64,000 nt of DNA from Streptomyces chryseus. Its GTDB lineage: Bacteria > Actinomycetota > Actinomycetes > Streptomycetales > Streptomycetaceae. Below are positions 1-8,507 of the stretch, one piece after another. The notes beneath the pieces were generated by a model. It had not been told where the DNA came from. It saw only the letters and a program-made list of their open reading frames with translations, and did not search any database. The translations under genes and the position numbers were made by a program. Within the stretch, counting starts at the first letter, position 1; the number at the start of each line of letters is the position of its first letter. Location: NCBI RefSeq assembly GCF_014650755.1, contig NZ_BMVO01000027.1, positions 22,617 to 86,616 of the forward strand. Reading direction: 5' to 3'.

Positions 1-333
1 GCGTCGGTCGGTCTGACCGAGGCCGGGGCACGGGAACGCGACCACGACGTGATGATCAACACCATGCCCCTGACCGCAGTGGCCAAGGGCATGGTGCACG
101 GCCAGGGCGGCGTGGTGAAGGTGGTCGCCGCGCGCGGTGGGCCGGTGCTCGGTGTCCACCTCGTGGGACCGAATGTCTCCGAGATGATTGCCGAGAGCCA
201 GCTGATCGTCGGCTGGGACGCCGAACCCTCCGACGTCGCCCGCCACATCCACGCCCACCCCACGCTCTCCGAGGCCGTCGGTGAAACCTTCCTCACCCTC
301 GCCGGGCGCGGCTTGCACCAGCAGCAGTCGTAG
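1..333 (+). CDS. lpdA: Dihydrolipoamide dehydrogenase, C-terminal part (5' end outside window)
   Basis: The reading frame is open from base 1 and ends at TAG 331-333. The residues match the C-terminal dimerisation domain of flavoprotein disulfide reductases: ASVGLTEAGAR, then MPLTAVAKGM, GVHLVGPNVSEMI and the hallmark HAHPTLSEAV, whose His acts with a Glu as the acid/base pair in lipoamide dehydrogenase. The enzyme reoxidises dihydrolipoamide in 2-oxoacid dehydrogenase complexes. About 110 C-terminal residues are visible. The family call is secure from the HPTLSE motif; whether it is the housekeeping copy cannot be told. Confidence 0.88.
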   Translation, partial: ASVGLTEAGARERDHDVMINTMPLTAVAKGMVHGQGGVVKVVAARGGPVLGVHLVGPNVSEMIAESQLIVGWDAEPSDVARHIHAHPTLSEAVGETFLTLAGRGLHQQQS

Positions 334-339
334 GGTCGT

Positions 340-845
340 GAGGCTGAGCGGCGTCCCACACGCCGGTGGGGGCGATCTCGGCCACCAGTCCGCGAAGTCG
401 CGGGGCTGCGGTGGAGGGCACGCTCGACGCCGTCGGCCGGCGAGCTGTTGCGGCCGTCGAGGAACGCCGAGATGAGCGTGGCCAGCGGCTCGGCAGAATC
501 GCGCGGGGCACCGTCGTTGACGATGGCATCGGTGAACTGGGCCCGGATGATCGGCTCGTAACGGAGAGTTCGGCCCGTCGCCCGGGCGATCTTGTCGACG
601 CCTTCGGGTCCACAGGCGGGGGCCCGTCAACTCGTAGCGCTCGCCCACGTGGCCGTCCTCGGTGAGGGCCGCAACCACGACATCGGCGATGTCGTTGGCG
701 TCGATGAACGGGTCGGCGTGGCCGCCGCGGGCAGAGCCAGCCGGGGCGGCGATGGCGTCGCCGGCGCCGGGCCACTCGACCTCGGGGTGGTACATAGGTA
801 GGCCGACTGAACGCCGGCGACGGTCTGCTCGACCTGCTGCTCATC
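340..845 (-). pseudogene. NmrA-like NAD(P)-binding protein remnant
   Basis: On the minus strand the pieces GVQSAYLC, FIDANDIADVVVAALTEDGH, RYELTGPR, KIARATGRTLRYEP and LVAEIAPTGVWDA lie in order but in different frames. They match the NmrA/TMR-like family of NAD(P)-binding proteins (short atypical SDR). At least two frameshifts separate them, and the middle of the protein between the first two pieces appears deleted. The N-terminal dinucleotide-binding segment is absent. It is decayed and not expected to function. Confidence 0.6.
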
Positions 846-854
846 TCGTACTGC

Positions 855-915
855 GGGTGTGGGCCCGGTACCAGGCCCGAGACCGAGGCTCCGGCCTGGT
901 ACCGGGCCCACACCC
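855..915. repeat. Perfect 23-bp inverted repeat with 15-nt loop
   Basis: Bases 855-877 and 893-915 are exact reverse complements, separated by 15 nt. Each arm contains a GGTACC core. It lies exactly between two decayed genes, at the junction of the NmrA-like remnant and the AraC-like remnant. It would form a very stable hairpin in either transcript, so it could act as a bidirectional terminator, or it may be a recombination or mobile-element scar. There is no T-run on either side. Confidence 0.85.
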
Positions 916-1225
916 ACCCGGTGGCCGGCGAGGCGCTGCGCCTGTTCCACGAGGACCCGGCGATGGCGCGGGTCGCCGCCGAGGTCGGCGTGTCACGGGC
1001 GACGCCGGCCGAGTGCTTCCGCAACGCCGTCGGCACGCCTGCGATGACTTACCTGGCCGAGTGGCGCCTGGCCCTGGCCGCCGACCTGCTGCGCCAATCC
1101 GACACCACCTGGAACACCGGGGCCCGGCAGGTCGGCTACGGCAGCGGATTCGCCCTCAGCTCGGCATTCAAGCGGGTGTAGGCATCAGCCCACAGGAGCA
1201 TCGCAGAGCCGCGTCGGCCCAGTGA
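916..1225 (+). pseudogene. AraC-family regulator, C-terminal HTH remnant
   Basis: The translation gives EALRLFHEDPAMARVAAEVG, then YLAEWRLALAADLLRQSD, ARQVGYGSGFALSSAFKRV, the double helix-turn-helix of AraC/XylS regulators. The cupin-type N-terminal domain is missing and the piece begins at the right arm of the inverted repeat. A frameshift near 1181 moves the final GISPQEHRR segment out of frame. It is a truncated, frameshifted remnant; no start codon or RBS was recognised. Confidence 0.65.
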
Positions 1226-1465
1226 GCGCGGGGGCTGACGGTGCCGCTGTCGAGCCCGGAGTCACCGCTGTGCTTCTGGCTCCGGGAGGCATGGCACGGT
1301 CCGCCGGCGGCTGGGCCAGCCCCTGAGGTCGCCGGTGCCGATCCGACCAATGTGGCCGGCCCCTGGAGCTTCACCGCCTCCGCCCCCGGCCACCCTGTGT
1401 CCTGCGCCCGCTGCGTGACCCTGGGCACCACGACGCTTGGAGAGGGCGCCCCGTCCGCGATCGGG

Positions 1466-2641
1466 CTACAGCAGCACCGGCAGGGAATCGAGACCGCGCA
1501 TGAGCCGCGTCTGACGCCACTTGAGATTCTCACTGGGGACCGCGAGCTCGATTTCCGGGAATCGGGTGAGCAGTCCGGTCAGCACGATCTCGCCTTCCGC
1601 TCGGGCGAGGGGGGCGCCCAGACATCGGTGGATCCCGTGCCCGAAGGCCAGCTGCGACTTGGCGTTGCGGGTGAGGTCCAGCTGGTCGGGAACAGGGAAT
1701 TGTGCTGGATCGCGGTTGGCTGCTCCTGGCGCTATGAGGACCGGGACGTCCGCCGGGATCTCGGTCCCGCCGATGACCAGGGCTTCTGTGCTGTAGCGGA
1801 AGGTTGCGACGCCTATGGGCGAGTCGAAGCGGAGAAGCTCATCCAGGACGGTGGGTATGAGGCCGGGGTCGTCCCGCAGCCTCGCGAGCGAGTCAGGATG
1901 CTGTACCAGTGCGAGGACCGCGTTGCCGATGAAGTTGGTCGTCGTCTCATGGCCGGCGACCAGTAGCAGGACAGCCAGCGAGACCACTTCGTCGCCAGTG
2001 AGTTCCCCTGCGGCGCTCCGGACAAGAAGGTGGGAAAGGAGGCTGTCGTCCATCTCCCTTCGCTTCGCTTCGACGAGGTCGGCCATGTAGTCGGCGAGGG
2101 CATGGGAAGCGGCATCGATCCGATCGGACTCGCCGGCCGCGAAGAGTCCGTTCGACCATCGCGCCACCATGGTCCGGTCGTCTCCGGGCACACCCAGCAG
2201 CTGGCAGATCACCGTGACGGGGAGCGGCACGGCCAGGCCGGCCACGAGGTCGACCTGCTCGCCGGGTGCCCACACGTCGAGAAGGGCGCCGACCACCTCG
2301 GTGATGTACGGACGCATACGTGCCACGGCACCGGGAGTGAAGGCCGGTCCTGCGGCCGCGCGCAACCGTGTGTGCCGCGGAGGGTCGGTGGCCAACATGG
2401 TCTGGGAGACCGCCGGGTGGAGATTGCGACGCGACGGCTGACCAGTGAAGAAGCGCGCTGTGTCCTTCGACAGCCGAGGGTCGGCGAACGCTTCCCGCGC
2501 CTCGGCGTAACCGGTGACGACGTAGCTGTAGCGCCCTTTCGAGCCGGTGGGCACCTTGTGTACGGGCGCTGCGCTACGAAGACGGGTGAACGTCGCGTAC
2601 GGGTCTTTGAAGAACTGAGGGTCCAGCAGCGGGTCGGTCAT
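1466..2641 (-). CDS. Cytochrome P450 (bacterial class, CYP105/107-like)
   Basis: A 391-residue protein, full length for a soluble actinobacterial P450. It shows the I-helix oxygen-activation motif AGHETTT, the ExxR of the K helix (DELLRF) and the haem-binding loop FGHGIHRCLGAPLAR with the Cys ligand. It would hydroxylate or epoxidise a small molecule using ferredoxin and a reductase encoded elsewhere. The ATG at 2641 has AGGA just upstream and overlaps a stop codon (ATGA) of a small upstream reading frame. No ferredoxin gene or biosynthetic partner is adjacent, so the substrate is unknown. Confidence 0.93.
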   Translation of the reverse strand: MTDPLLDPQFFKDPYATFTRLRSAAPVHKVPTGSKGRYSYVVTGYAEAREAFADPRLSKDTARFFTGQPSRRNLHPAVSQTMLATDPPRHTRLRAAAGPAFTPGAVARMRPYITEVVGALLDVWAPGEQVDLVAGLAVPLPVTVICQLLGVPGDDRTMVARWSNGLFAAGESDRIDAASHALADYMADLVEAKRREMDDSLLSHLLVRSAAGELTGDEVVSLAVLLLVAGHETTTNFIGNAVLALVQHPDSLARLRDDPGLIPTVLDELLRFDSPIGVATFRYSTEALVIGGTEIPADVPVLIAPGAANRDPAQFPVPDQLDLTRNAKSQLAFGHGIHRCLGAPLARAEGEIVLTGLLTRFPEIELAVPSENLKWRQTRLMRGLDSLPVLL

Positions 2642-2931
2642 GATCCTGACACTGTGCCAGTCGCCGTCGGCTCACCGGCAGTGACGCGCACGATCTCGTT
2701 GTCCGCGTAGGCGTCCGCGTAAGCCGCGGCGATCAGGAGGAGCCGCTCGGTCTCCGCCTGCAGGCCGCCTTCGCGGGAAGGAGCGGGCCGAGCCTGCTCC
2801 GAGCACGGCGTGCGCCCGCTCTGCTTCACACGAATGGTGCCTTGATCACCGCGGCTCCAACGATCGCTGCTCCCCCGAGGGCGTCTTCCGGGAGTGGTCC
2901 GAACGAACCGGCCTGGGCCGCACCGGCCCAC
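2638..2931 (-). CDS. Possible small or partial gene coupled to the P450
   Basis: A 97-codon frame ends in TGA that overlaps the P450 start (ATGA), the arrangement of translationally coupled genes. Only the C-terminal 40 residues look protein-like (an ETERLLLIAAAYADAYADNE helix then PTATGTVSG); the N-terminal half is Arg-rich and resembles non-coding translation. It may be the tail of a deleted upstream gene. I do not recognise the family. Confidence 0.3.
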   Translation of the reverse strand: MGRCGPGRFVRTTPGRRPRGSSDRWSRGDQGTIRVKQSGRTPCSEQARPAPSREGGLQAETERLLLIAAAYADAYADNEIVRVTAGEPTATGTVSGS

Positions 2932-2949
2932 CTGCGGCTGGTACGCCGG

Positions 2950-3954
2950 TCAGGGGTTCGGCCGCATGTCTCCACCGTACGTGGTGCGGTAGTCCGGGAC
3001 GACGATCCGGCTCGTCGGAGACTCCTGATGGACCTGGGCGGTGAACGCGTCCAGGTCCATCGTCGGGTCGCGGCGCGGGGGTTCGCTCAGCGGCTCCTCG
3101 AAGTTGTCCCAGTGGACGGGCACGACGACGCCGGGCCGGCCCAGTGCCCGCAGCAGCCGGGGCACATAGCGGGACGTGGAGTCGCTGGACGGCACCGCGA
3201 CCATCGCGAGATCGGGGCTCAGGCCCTGCACGGCCCGCTCGGAGAAGTCGCTGGCGCCCGTCAGGAACGCCGAGGGCCCGTCGTTCCCGGCCGTCACCTG
3301 GAAGGCGAGCGTGTCGCCCTCCGGCAGGTCGGAGATGGTCCTCGGGGCAGCCTCGGGCGGCGCGTTCAGCGTGCCCGGGGCGAAGTAGGAGTACCGCTTG
3401 TTGCGGCTGTGCAGGCTCGATACGACCTCCACCGTGAGCCCGCCGAAGTCCAGCACCTCGCCGCCCTTCACCACCGAGATCTGCCCCGGGTCGACACCGA
3501 AGGCGACCAGCAGATGGAAGGTGGTCTCCGTGCCGACGACGCGGGCGCCGGTGGACTTGGCGATGAGGGGCACATCGGCAATGTGGTCCCAGTGGGAGTG
3601 GCTGACCAGGACGATCTCGGGGTGGCCGATGTGCTCCCGTACCAGCTCGGGATCGGACCTCAGCTTCGTACCCGGCTTGAAGCCCCCGTCGAACAGGCCG
3701 GTCTTGAACCGGGTGAGGTACGGGTCGAAGAGCACCGTACGGCCGCCGACGTCGATGCGCCAGCCGGAGGTGCCCAGCCAGCGCAAGGACACCGAACCGG
3801 CCGCCGGGGCCCTGCGGGGTGCCGCCGCAGGGGCGGCGGTCGTGGCGGGAAGCAGCGGGGCGGCCGCGCCGAGCGCGGCGCCGCGCAGCACCGTACGTCG
3901 GCCGAACCCCTGGATGCGCCGCTTCGGGCGCTGTGCGTCTGTGTCGTCGCTCAT
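2950..3954 (-). CDS. Tat-secreted MBL-fold metal-dependent hydrolase
   Basis: A 334-residue protein. The N-terminus has a twin-arginine signal (GRRTVLRGAALGAAAPLLP) followed by an Ala/Pro-rich cleavage region. The mature part holds the metallo-beta-lactamase signature SHSHWDH (HxHxDH), an upstream FDPY strand segment and later zinc-ligand candidates (TGASDFSE, VPVHWDNFEEP), like UlaG/RomA-type L-ascorbate lactonase or N-acyl-phosphatidylethanolamine hydrolase relatives. It probably acts outside the membrane on an ester, lactone or phosphodiester. A 20-bp palindrome 57 bp upstream suggests repression by a dimeric regulator. Confidence 0.88.
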   Translation of the reverse strand: MSDDTDAQRPKRRIQGFGRRTVLRGAALGAAAPLLPATTAAPAAAPRRAPAAGSVSLRWLGTSGWRIDVGGRTVLFDPYLTRFKTGLFDGGFKPGTKLRSDPELVREHIGHPEIVLVSHSHWDHIADVPLIAKSTGARVVGTETTFHLLVAFGVDPGQISVVKGGEVLDFGGLTVEVVSSLHSRNKRYSYFAPGTLNAPPEAAPRTISDLPEGDTLAFQVTAGNDGPSAFLTGASDFSERAVQGLSPDLAMVAVPSSDSTSRYVPRLLRALGRPGVVVPVHWDNFEEPLSEPPRRDPTMDLDAFTAQVHQESPTSRIVVPDYRTTYGGDMRPNP

Positions 3955-4010
3955 GGCGTCAGGAGATCAGGACGTGGCCCTCGCCGTCCAAGATCAAAAT
4001 CCTTGGGTCC

Positions 4011-4030
4011 TCATATGCGGACGCATATGA
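4011..4030. promoter_or_regulatory. Operator-like palindrome upstream of the MBL hydrolase
   Basis: TCATATGCG and CGCATATGA form perfect 9-bp arms around a 2-nt centre. It is strikingly AT-rich for this genome and sits between the 3' end of the beta-lactamase gene and the start of the MBL gene at 3954. The size and symmetry fit a TetR- or MarR-type operator. No regulator gene is adjacent on the MBL side. Confidence 0.6.
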
Positions 4031-4037
4031 GCGCACG

Positions 4038-4931
4038 TCACAGCCCTTTACTTCGCAGGAAGTCGACGGCGATCCGGGCCGTGGCACCGATCGCGGCGTC
4101 CACCGCCGGACGCGAGGCGGCCAGCCCCCGCGTACGGGCGAAGACGGAGACCGCGTAGCGGCCGCCGTCGGGGTACCGCACGACTCCCGCCTCCATGTGC
4201 AGCCCGGGCAGGGTTCCGGTCTTCGCCGCGACTATTACCTCGTCGGGAAACCCCGACACCAGCCGGTGCCTGAATACCTGACGTGCCATCAGCTCGCGTA
4301 CGTGGGCGCACGCCTCGGGCGGGCCCGCCTCGTCACGCCAGACGAGACGCAGCAGCCGGGTGATCTCACGGGGCGTGCTGGCGTTGGTCCGCAACGGATC
4401 CAGCACGCTCAGCCGTCTCTTGCGATCGTCCGGCAGAGCTGGGTAACGGAGGGCGAACTCCACCTCGTCACGGGCGCCCACCTCGGCGAGCATCGACTCC
4501 AGTACGTCACGGGGACCGCCCACGATCCGGGTCCCGGGAAGCCCGAGTTCCCCGGCGAGAAGCCGCACCGTGTCGAGGCCGACCCGTGCCAGCAGCAGAT
4601 CCGCCGCCGAGTTGTCGCTCACCGAGATCGCGAAGAACGCCAGATCGCGCAGCGACAGCTCGACGTCGTCCGCACAGCCTGCCGTGCCCCAGCCGCCGAG
4701 CCGGTCGGCCGCCGTCACCCGCACCCGCTCCCGGGGGTCGAGCTGGCCGGCGGCCACCTGCCGGGCGAACTCCAGGACCAGCAGCACCTTGAAGACCGAG
4801 GCGATCACGACCGGCCCGTCCGCGCCGACCGCCACCTCCTGGGTGCCCGGCTCCGTGTCGATGGCGACGGCATGGAGCACCCCCTCGGCACCCGCCCCCG
4901 CGAAGACCTCGCGGATCCGTTCCTCGACCAT
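4038..4931 (-). CDS. Class A beta-lactamase-type serine hydrolase
   Basis: A 297-residue protein with the three class A landmarks: SxxK (SVFK, Ser45/Lys48), SDN (105-107) and KTG near residue 238. The ATG at 4931 is chosen because the protein then begins just before the first conserved helix; upstream in-frame GTG codons would overlap the LysR gene. There is no signal peptide or lipobox, unlike secreted beta-lactamases, so it may be cytoplasmic or a penicillin-recognising esterase rather than a resistance enzyme. It is divergent from a LysR regulator with only 30 bp between starts, recalling the bla/LysR arrangement known in Streptomyces. Confidence 0.87.
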   Translation of the reverse strand: MVEERIREVFAGAGAEGVLHAVAIDTEPGTQEVAVGADGPVVIASVFKVLLVLEFARQVAAGQLDPRERVRVTAADRLGGWGTAGCADDVELSLRDLAFFAISVSDNSAADLLLARVGLDTVRLLAGELGLPGTRIVGGPRDVLESMLAEVGARDEVEFALRYPALPDDRKRRLSVLDPLRTNASTPREITRLLRLVWRDEAGPPEACAHVRELMARQVFRHRLVSGFPDEVIVAAKTGTLPGLHMEAGVVRYPDGGRYAVSVFARTRGLAASRPAVDAAIGATARIAVDFLRSKGL

Positions 4932-4961
4932 CGGTTCGCCCCTCACGTAAGGTCCTTGGCT

Positions 4962-5942
4962 GTGGATCTCTTGCGCCACCTGCGTATCTTCGTCGCCGTC
5001 GCCGACGAGCTGCACTTCAGCCGGGCCGCCGACCAGCTTGGCATGGCTCAGCCACCCCTCAGCCAGGCGGTACGCAGACTGGAGAAGGACCTCGGCGCCG
5101 AGCTGTTCGACCGATCGCACCGCCAGGTCCGGCTGACCGCCGCCGGCATGGTGCTGCTGGACGAGGCCCGCGAACTCCTGGCCCGCGAGGAGCGGTTACG
5201 GACGCTGGCCCGCCGCGCCGGGGACGGCGGCCTGGGCACCCTGCGCGCGGGCGTGCCGCCCGACACCACGGTCGCCATGCTCTCCACGCTGCTCTCGGCC
5301 TGCGCGGAGCACTCCCCGGGCCTGTCCGTCGATCTCCAGGAGATCACCACCGAGGAACAACTGCGGCTGCTCGCCTCCGGTGGGCTCGATGTCGGCCTCG
5401 TCCACCAGCCCGTGGACGCCACCGAACTCCGCCTCGGCGCGGAGGTGTGCGTGGAACTCGGTGTCGTTCTGCCCCGCACCTCACCGCTGGCCCGGCTCCC
5501 CGAGGTCGCGCTCGCCGAACTGTCCGGCCACGACCTGGTGCTCTTCCCCCGTGCCCAGGCCGCCGGCTGGTACGACCGGATCCTCGACACCTGCCGCGCC
5601 GAGGGCTTCGTGCCGGGCCGCCTCCGGCACGCCTCCAACCCCGAGTTCGTGCTGGCCCTCGTCCACGCGGGCCACGGCATCGCCTTCGACCAGGGGCCGG
5701 TGGCCCGCAAGGAGCCCCGCGTCGTCTGGCGGCCGCTGGCCGGCCGCCCCCTCACCCGGCGGACCACCGGGGCCTGGCCCGCCGGCCGGTCCGCCCACCC
5801 GGCCGCCCCTCACTTCGCGGAGCTCGCGGCCGACGTGCTCGCCCGCGACCGTACGGCAGCGGCCCCGCGCCGCGACGACGGCCCGCGCCCGCCGGACGGG
5901 CCGCCCCGCCCGTGGTCGGTGGTGTACGACGAGTCGAGCTGA
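4962..5942 (+). CDS. LysR-family transcriptional regulator
   Basis: A 326-residue protein from GTG 4962. The N-terminus is a LysR winged helix (LLRHLRIFVAVADELHFSRA then AQPPLSQAVRRLEKDLGAELF), followed by the two-lobed substrate-binding domain. The C-terminal 30 residues are Arg/Pro-rich, low complexity. It is transcribed away from the class A hydrolase gene; LysR proteins usually activate the divergent gene and repress themselves, and with 30 bp between the starts any operator must overlap both. Confidence 0.92.
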   Translation: MDLLRHLRIFVAVADELHFSRAADQLGMAQPPLSQAVRRLEKDLGAELFDRSHRQVRLTAAGMVLLDEARELLAREERLRTLARRAGDGGLGTLRAGVPPDTTVAMLSTLLSACAEHSPGLSVDLQEITTEEQLRLLASGGLDVGLVHQPVDATELRLGAEVCVELGVVLPRTSPLARLPEVALAELSGHDLVLFPRAQAAGWYDRILDTCRAEGFVPGRLRHASNPEFVLALVHAGHGIAFDQGPVARKEPRVVWRPLAGRPLTRRTTGAWPAGRSAHPAAPHFAELAADVLARDRTAAAPRRDDGPRPPDGPPRPWSVVYDESS

Positions 5943-6387
5943 CGGTTGCCCCCGGCAGGCACGCTCCTTCAACACAGCCACAGCGCGCACCCGGAACGAG
6001 CAGCACCCGACCACTGCGGCGGAGGCCCGCGCCCCTACCCGGCCTTCGGGTGGCGAGCCGTATCGCTTCGGTGTTCCAGTGGCGGAACGTGTCGCGGCGA
6101 TGTCGGTGCGGTTGTCCCGAGCGGTGGCCAGGCTGCGGCGACGAAGCAGCCCGGGAGGTGGGGTGCAGTGATGTAGGCGCCCAGGACGCTTGCCAACCAG
6201 GCCGCGCTGGTGTTGACCATCCACGACGGCCCAGACGGCGCCGCCACCTCCGAGGTGCGGGCGGGGGCCGCTGCGATGGCGTAGCGGGCCGGCGGTCCGC
6301 AGCCGGGCTCGTCGGCAAGGGTGGTCGGCGTTTGGGCGCGCATGGCCGTGCGCTCTCCTGTACGGATGCCGGGCAGAGGGATGGCTC
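5943..6387. other. Gap with no recognisable gene
   Basis: This 445-base stretch lies between the LysR gene and the insertion sequence. A minus-strand frame at 6035-6343 has one hydrophobic run (MVNTSAAWLASVLGAYIT) but no RBS and no family I recognise. The stretch was probably continuous with the sequence at 7465 before the IS inserted. Confidence 0.4.
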
Positions 6388-6389
6388 TA

Positions 6390-7462
6390 GGGCCTGTGTG
6401 ATGTCGTGATCATTCTTGGATTCTGTCCTGTTCGAGGGGCGGGATCCGGTAGGACTGTGGTCGTGACGCGCAGGCAACTCACCCATGCCCAGTGGAAGTT
6501 CATCGAGCCGTATCTGCCGATCGGTAGGTACGGCCCGTATCCGGAGCGGTTGCGGGAGCAGTTCGAGGGTGTGATCTGGCGGTTCCGGTCCAGTGCCCAG
6601 TGGCGGGAGATGCCTGCCGAGTTCGGCCCCTGGGCCACCGTCTACGGACGCTTTCGCGTCTGGCGGGACGCCGGTGTGTTCACCGCCCTGCTGGAAGGCC
6701 TGATCGCCGAGGGTGCCCGGGCGGGAAGAACGGACTTGTCGCTGGTCAGTGTGGACTCGACCACGGTCCGTGCCCACCACGACGCCGCAGGGCTCCGCGT
6801 CAGCAAGCACCTCATGTCGGCCCTGGAAGAAGCCGCGCAGGAGCAGGAAACAACCCGGCAAAAGGGGGCGGCACGGAGGAACAGAACGGACAGGCCGAGC
6901 GCCGGCGCATCCGGCGCCGACGCAAGCTCCGCCTGAAGGAAGCCCTGCTCGGCCGGTCCCGGGGCGGCCTCACCAGCAAGGTTCACCTTGCCGCGGACCG
7001 CGGATGCCGTCCCCTCGCGTTCGTCCTGACCTCCGGGCAGGCCGCGGACAGCCCGCAGTTCATCCCCGTGCTCGAGAAGGTGCGGGTCCGTCTGCCGGTC
7101 GGCCGTCCCCGCACCAGGCCCGGCGCAGTCGCTGGCGACAAGGCCTACTCATCTCGCGGCAACCGCTCCTACCTGCGCAAACGCAACATCAAAGCGGTCA
7201 TCCCGGAGAAGAAGGACCAGGCCGCCAACCGGAGGAAGAAGGGCTCACGAGGTGGTCGGCCCGTCGGCCACGACGCCGACCTCTACAAGGAACGGAACAC
7301 GGTCGAGCGCCTGATCAACAAGCTGAAGGCCTGGCGAGGCATCGCGACCCGCTATGACAAGAGCCCTGACAGCTACCTCGCCGGCCTCCACCTCCGCGCC
7401 GCAATGATCTGGATCGACGACCTGATCAAAACCGCCGAATGATCACGACATCACACAGGCCC
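6390..7462 (+). mobile_element. Complete IS5-family insertion sequence
   Basis: Perfect 26-bp terminal inverted repeats occupy 6390-6415 and 7437-7462 (GGGCCTGTGTGATGTC...). They are flanked by TA dinucleotides at 6388-6389 and 7463-7464, consistent with the 2-bp TA duplication typical of the IS427 subgroup. The 1073-bp length and the DDE transposase in two overlapping frames fit that group. The intact ends indicate a recent insertion. Confidence 0.92.
6463..7442 (+). CDS. IS5-family (IS427-like) transposase, two frames joined by -1 frameshift
   Basis: The first frame (GTG 6463 to 6936) carries the N-terminal part with WREMPAEFGPWATVYGRF and the first DDE Asp in VSVDSTTVRAHH. The second frame supplies RSRGGLTSKVHLAADRGCRP, GDKAYSSRGNR and the YKERNTVERLINKLK motif with the catalytic Glu, ending at 7442 inside the right terminal repeat. 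The join is at the A4G5 run at 6860-6868 (codons CAA AAG GGG). A -1 shift there restores the expected KGG sequence, as in IS elements that use programmed frameshifting; one lost G is the alternative. Confidence 0.85.
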
Positions 7463-7503
7463 TAGTGCTGCGGCCCTCTCGTGTGCGCGAGGGCGGCGGG
7501 CTG

Positions 7504-8403
7504 TCAGGTGTGGAGCTGGAGCCGCTCGATCACCGTGGAGAGGTGGGCGCGCTCCTCGGCGTCGAGGCCGCGTAGCGGTAGAGGGAGGTTGCGCTGGGCG
7601 GTCAGGCCCAGGTGCGCGGCGGCCGCGGCGACGACCCGCAGAGATCCTCCGTGCCGGGTGAACAGGTCCCACAGGGGCTGGAGGCGCTGGGACTCCTCAA
7701 GGGCCCGCTCGTGCTGGCCGGTCTGGGCTGCGCGGGTAAGGGCGAGGGCCGGCTCGGGGAACGTGCCGCCGATCACCGAGTACCAGGCGTCGCATCCGGC
7801 GTTCAGGCCCCTGGCTGCGGCCGCGTCTCCGCTGATGCCCACCGTCACCGTGTCGGGCAGGAGCCGGCGCAGATGCTCGACGCGAGCCCGGGCCTTCGCT
7901 GTATCGGCGGGAAGCGAGGGGATCTTGATGGACGCCACCTGCGGCAGCCGGGCCAGGCGCGCGTACAGCTCGTCGGTGAAGGTGAAGTGCGTGGTGCCCG
8001 GGTTGTCGTAAACCACCAGGGGGATCGACAGGTTCGCGGTGACCTCCTCGTACAAGCCGAAGACGTCGTCGTCGGTCAGCGGCTGGTAGGACACCGGCGC
8101 CAGCAGCACGCCGGAGGCCCCGGCGTTCTGCGCGTCCTCGGCGGCTTGGAGCACCTGGAGGGTGCGCAGCGCCCCGATGCCGACGATGACCGGCACTCCG
8201 TCGGCGTTGTCGACCGCGACGCGGGCGACGTGGGCGCGTTCCTCGCGGGTCAGGTAGGCGTAGGAGCCGGTTGAGCCCAGCGCTCCGATCGAGTCGACGC
8301 CGGCGGTGGCGAGCCGGTTGACCAGCGTGGCGAAAGCCTTCTCGTCGACGCTGCCGTTGCCGGGGATGGGGGTGAGCGGAAAGGCGCTCAGACCGGTGAA
8401 CAA
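7504..8403 (-). CDS. DapA-family lyase/synthase (dihydrodipicolinate synthase-like)
   Basis: A 299-residue class I aldolase of the DHDPS/N-acetylneuraminate lyase family. It shows GLSAFPLTPI at the start, the LGSTGSYAYLTREER motif, VYDNPGTT around the active-site Tyr and SIKIPS with the Schiff-base Lys. The TTG at 8403 is chosen because CTGGAGG sits 6 nt upstream and the protein then starts as the family does; an ATG at 8433 lacks an RBS. It probably condenses or cleaves a pyruvate-derived keto acid. A B3/4-domain gene lies just upstream on the same strand. Confidence 0.88.
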   Translation of the reverse strand: MFTGLSAFPLTPIPGNGSVDEKAFATLVNRLATAGVDSIGALGSTGSYAYLTREERAHVARVAVDNADGVPVIVGIGALRTLQVLQAAEDAQNAGASGVLLAPVSYQPLTDDDVFGLYEEVTANLSIPLVVYDNPGTTHFTFTDELYARLARLPQVASIKIPSLPADTAKARARVEHLRRLLPDTVTVGISGDAAAARGLNAGCDAWYSVIGGTFPEPALALTRAAQTGQHERALEESQRLQPLWDLFTRHGGSLRVVAAAAAHLGLTAQRNLPLPLRGLDAEERAHLSTVIERLQLHT

Positions 8404-8507
8404 GGCGAACCTCCAGAGGCGCGGGTGATCCATCGGCGGCGGTCGGCTGAGGCCGCGCCGCCGGGTACCTGGGGCCGCCGTGCAGGGTAGGCGGGCCAGG
8501 GGGGTGG

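Noticed and set aside
3819..5942. A 707-codon plus-strand frame covering the LysR gene
   Set aside because: Only the last 326 codons from GTG 4962 resemble a protein; the upstream part is antisense to the serine hydrolase gene.
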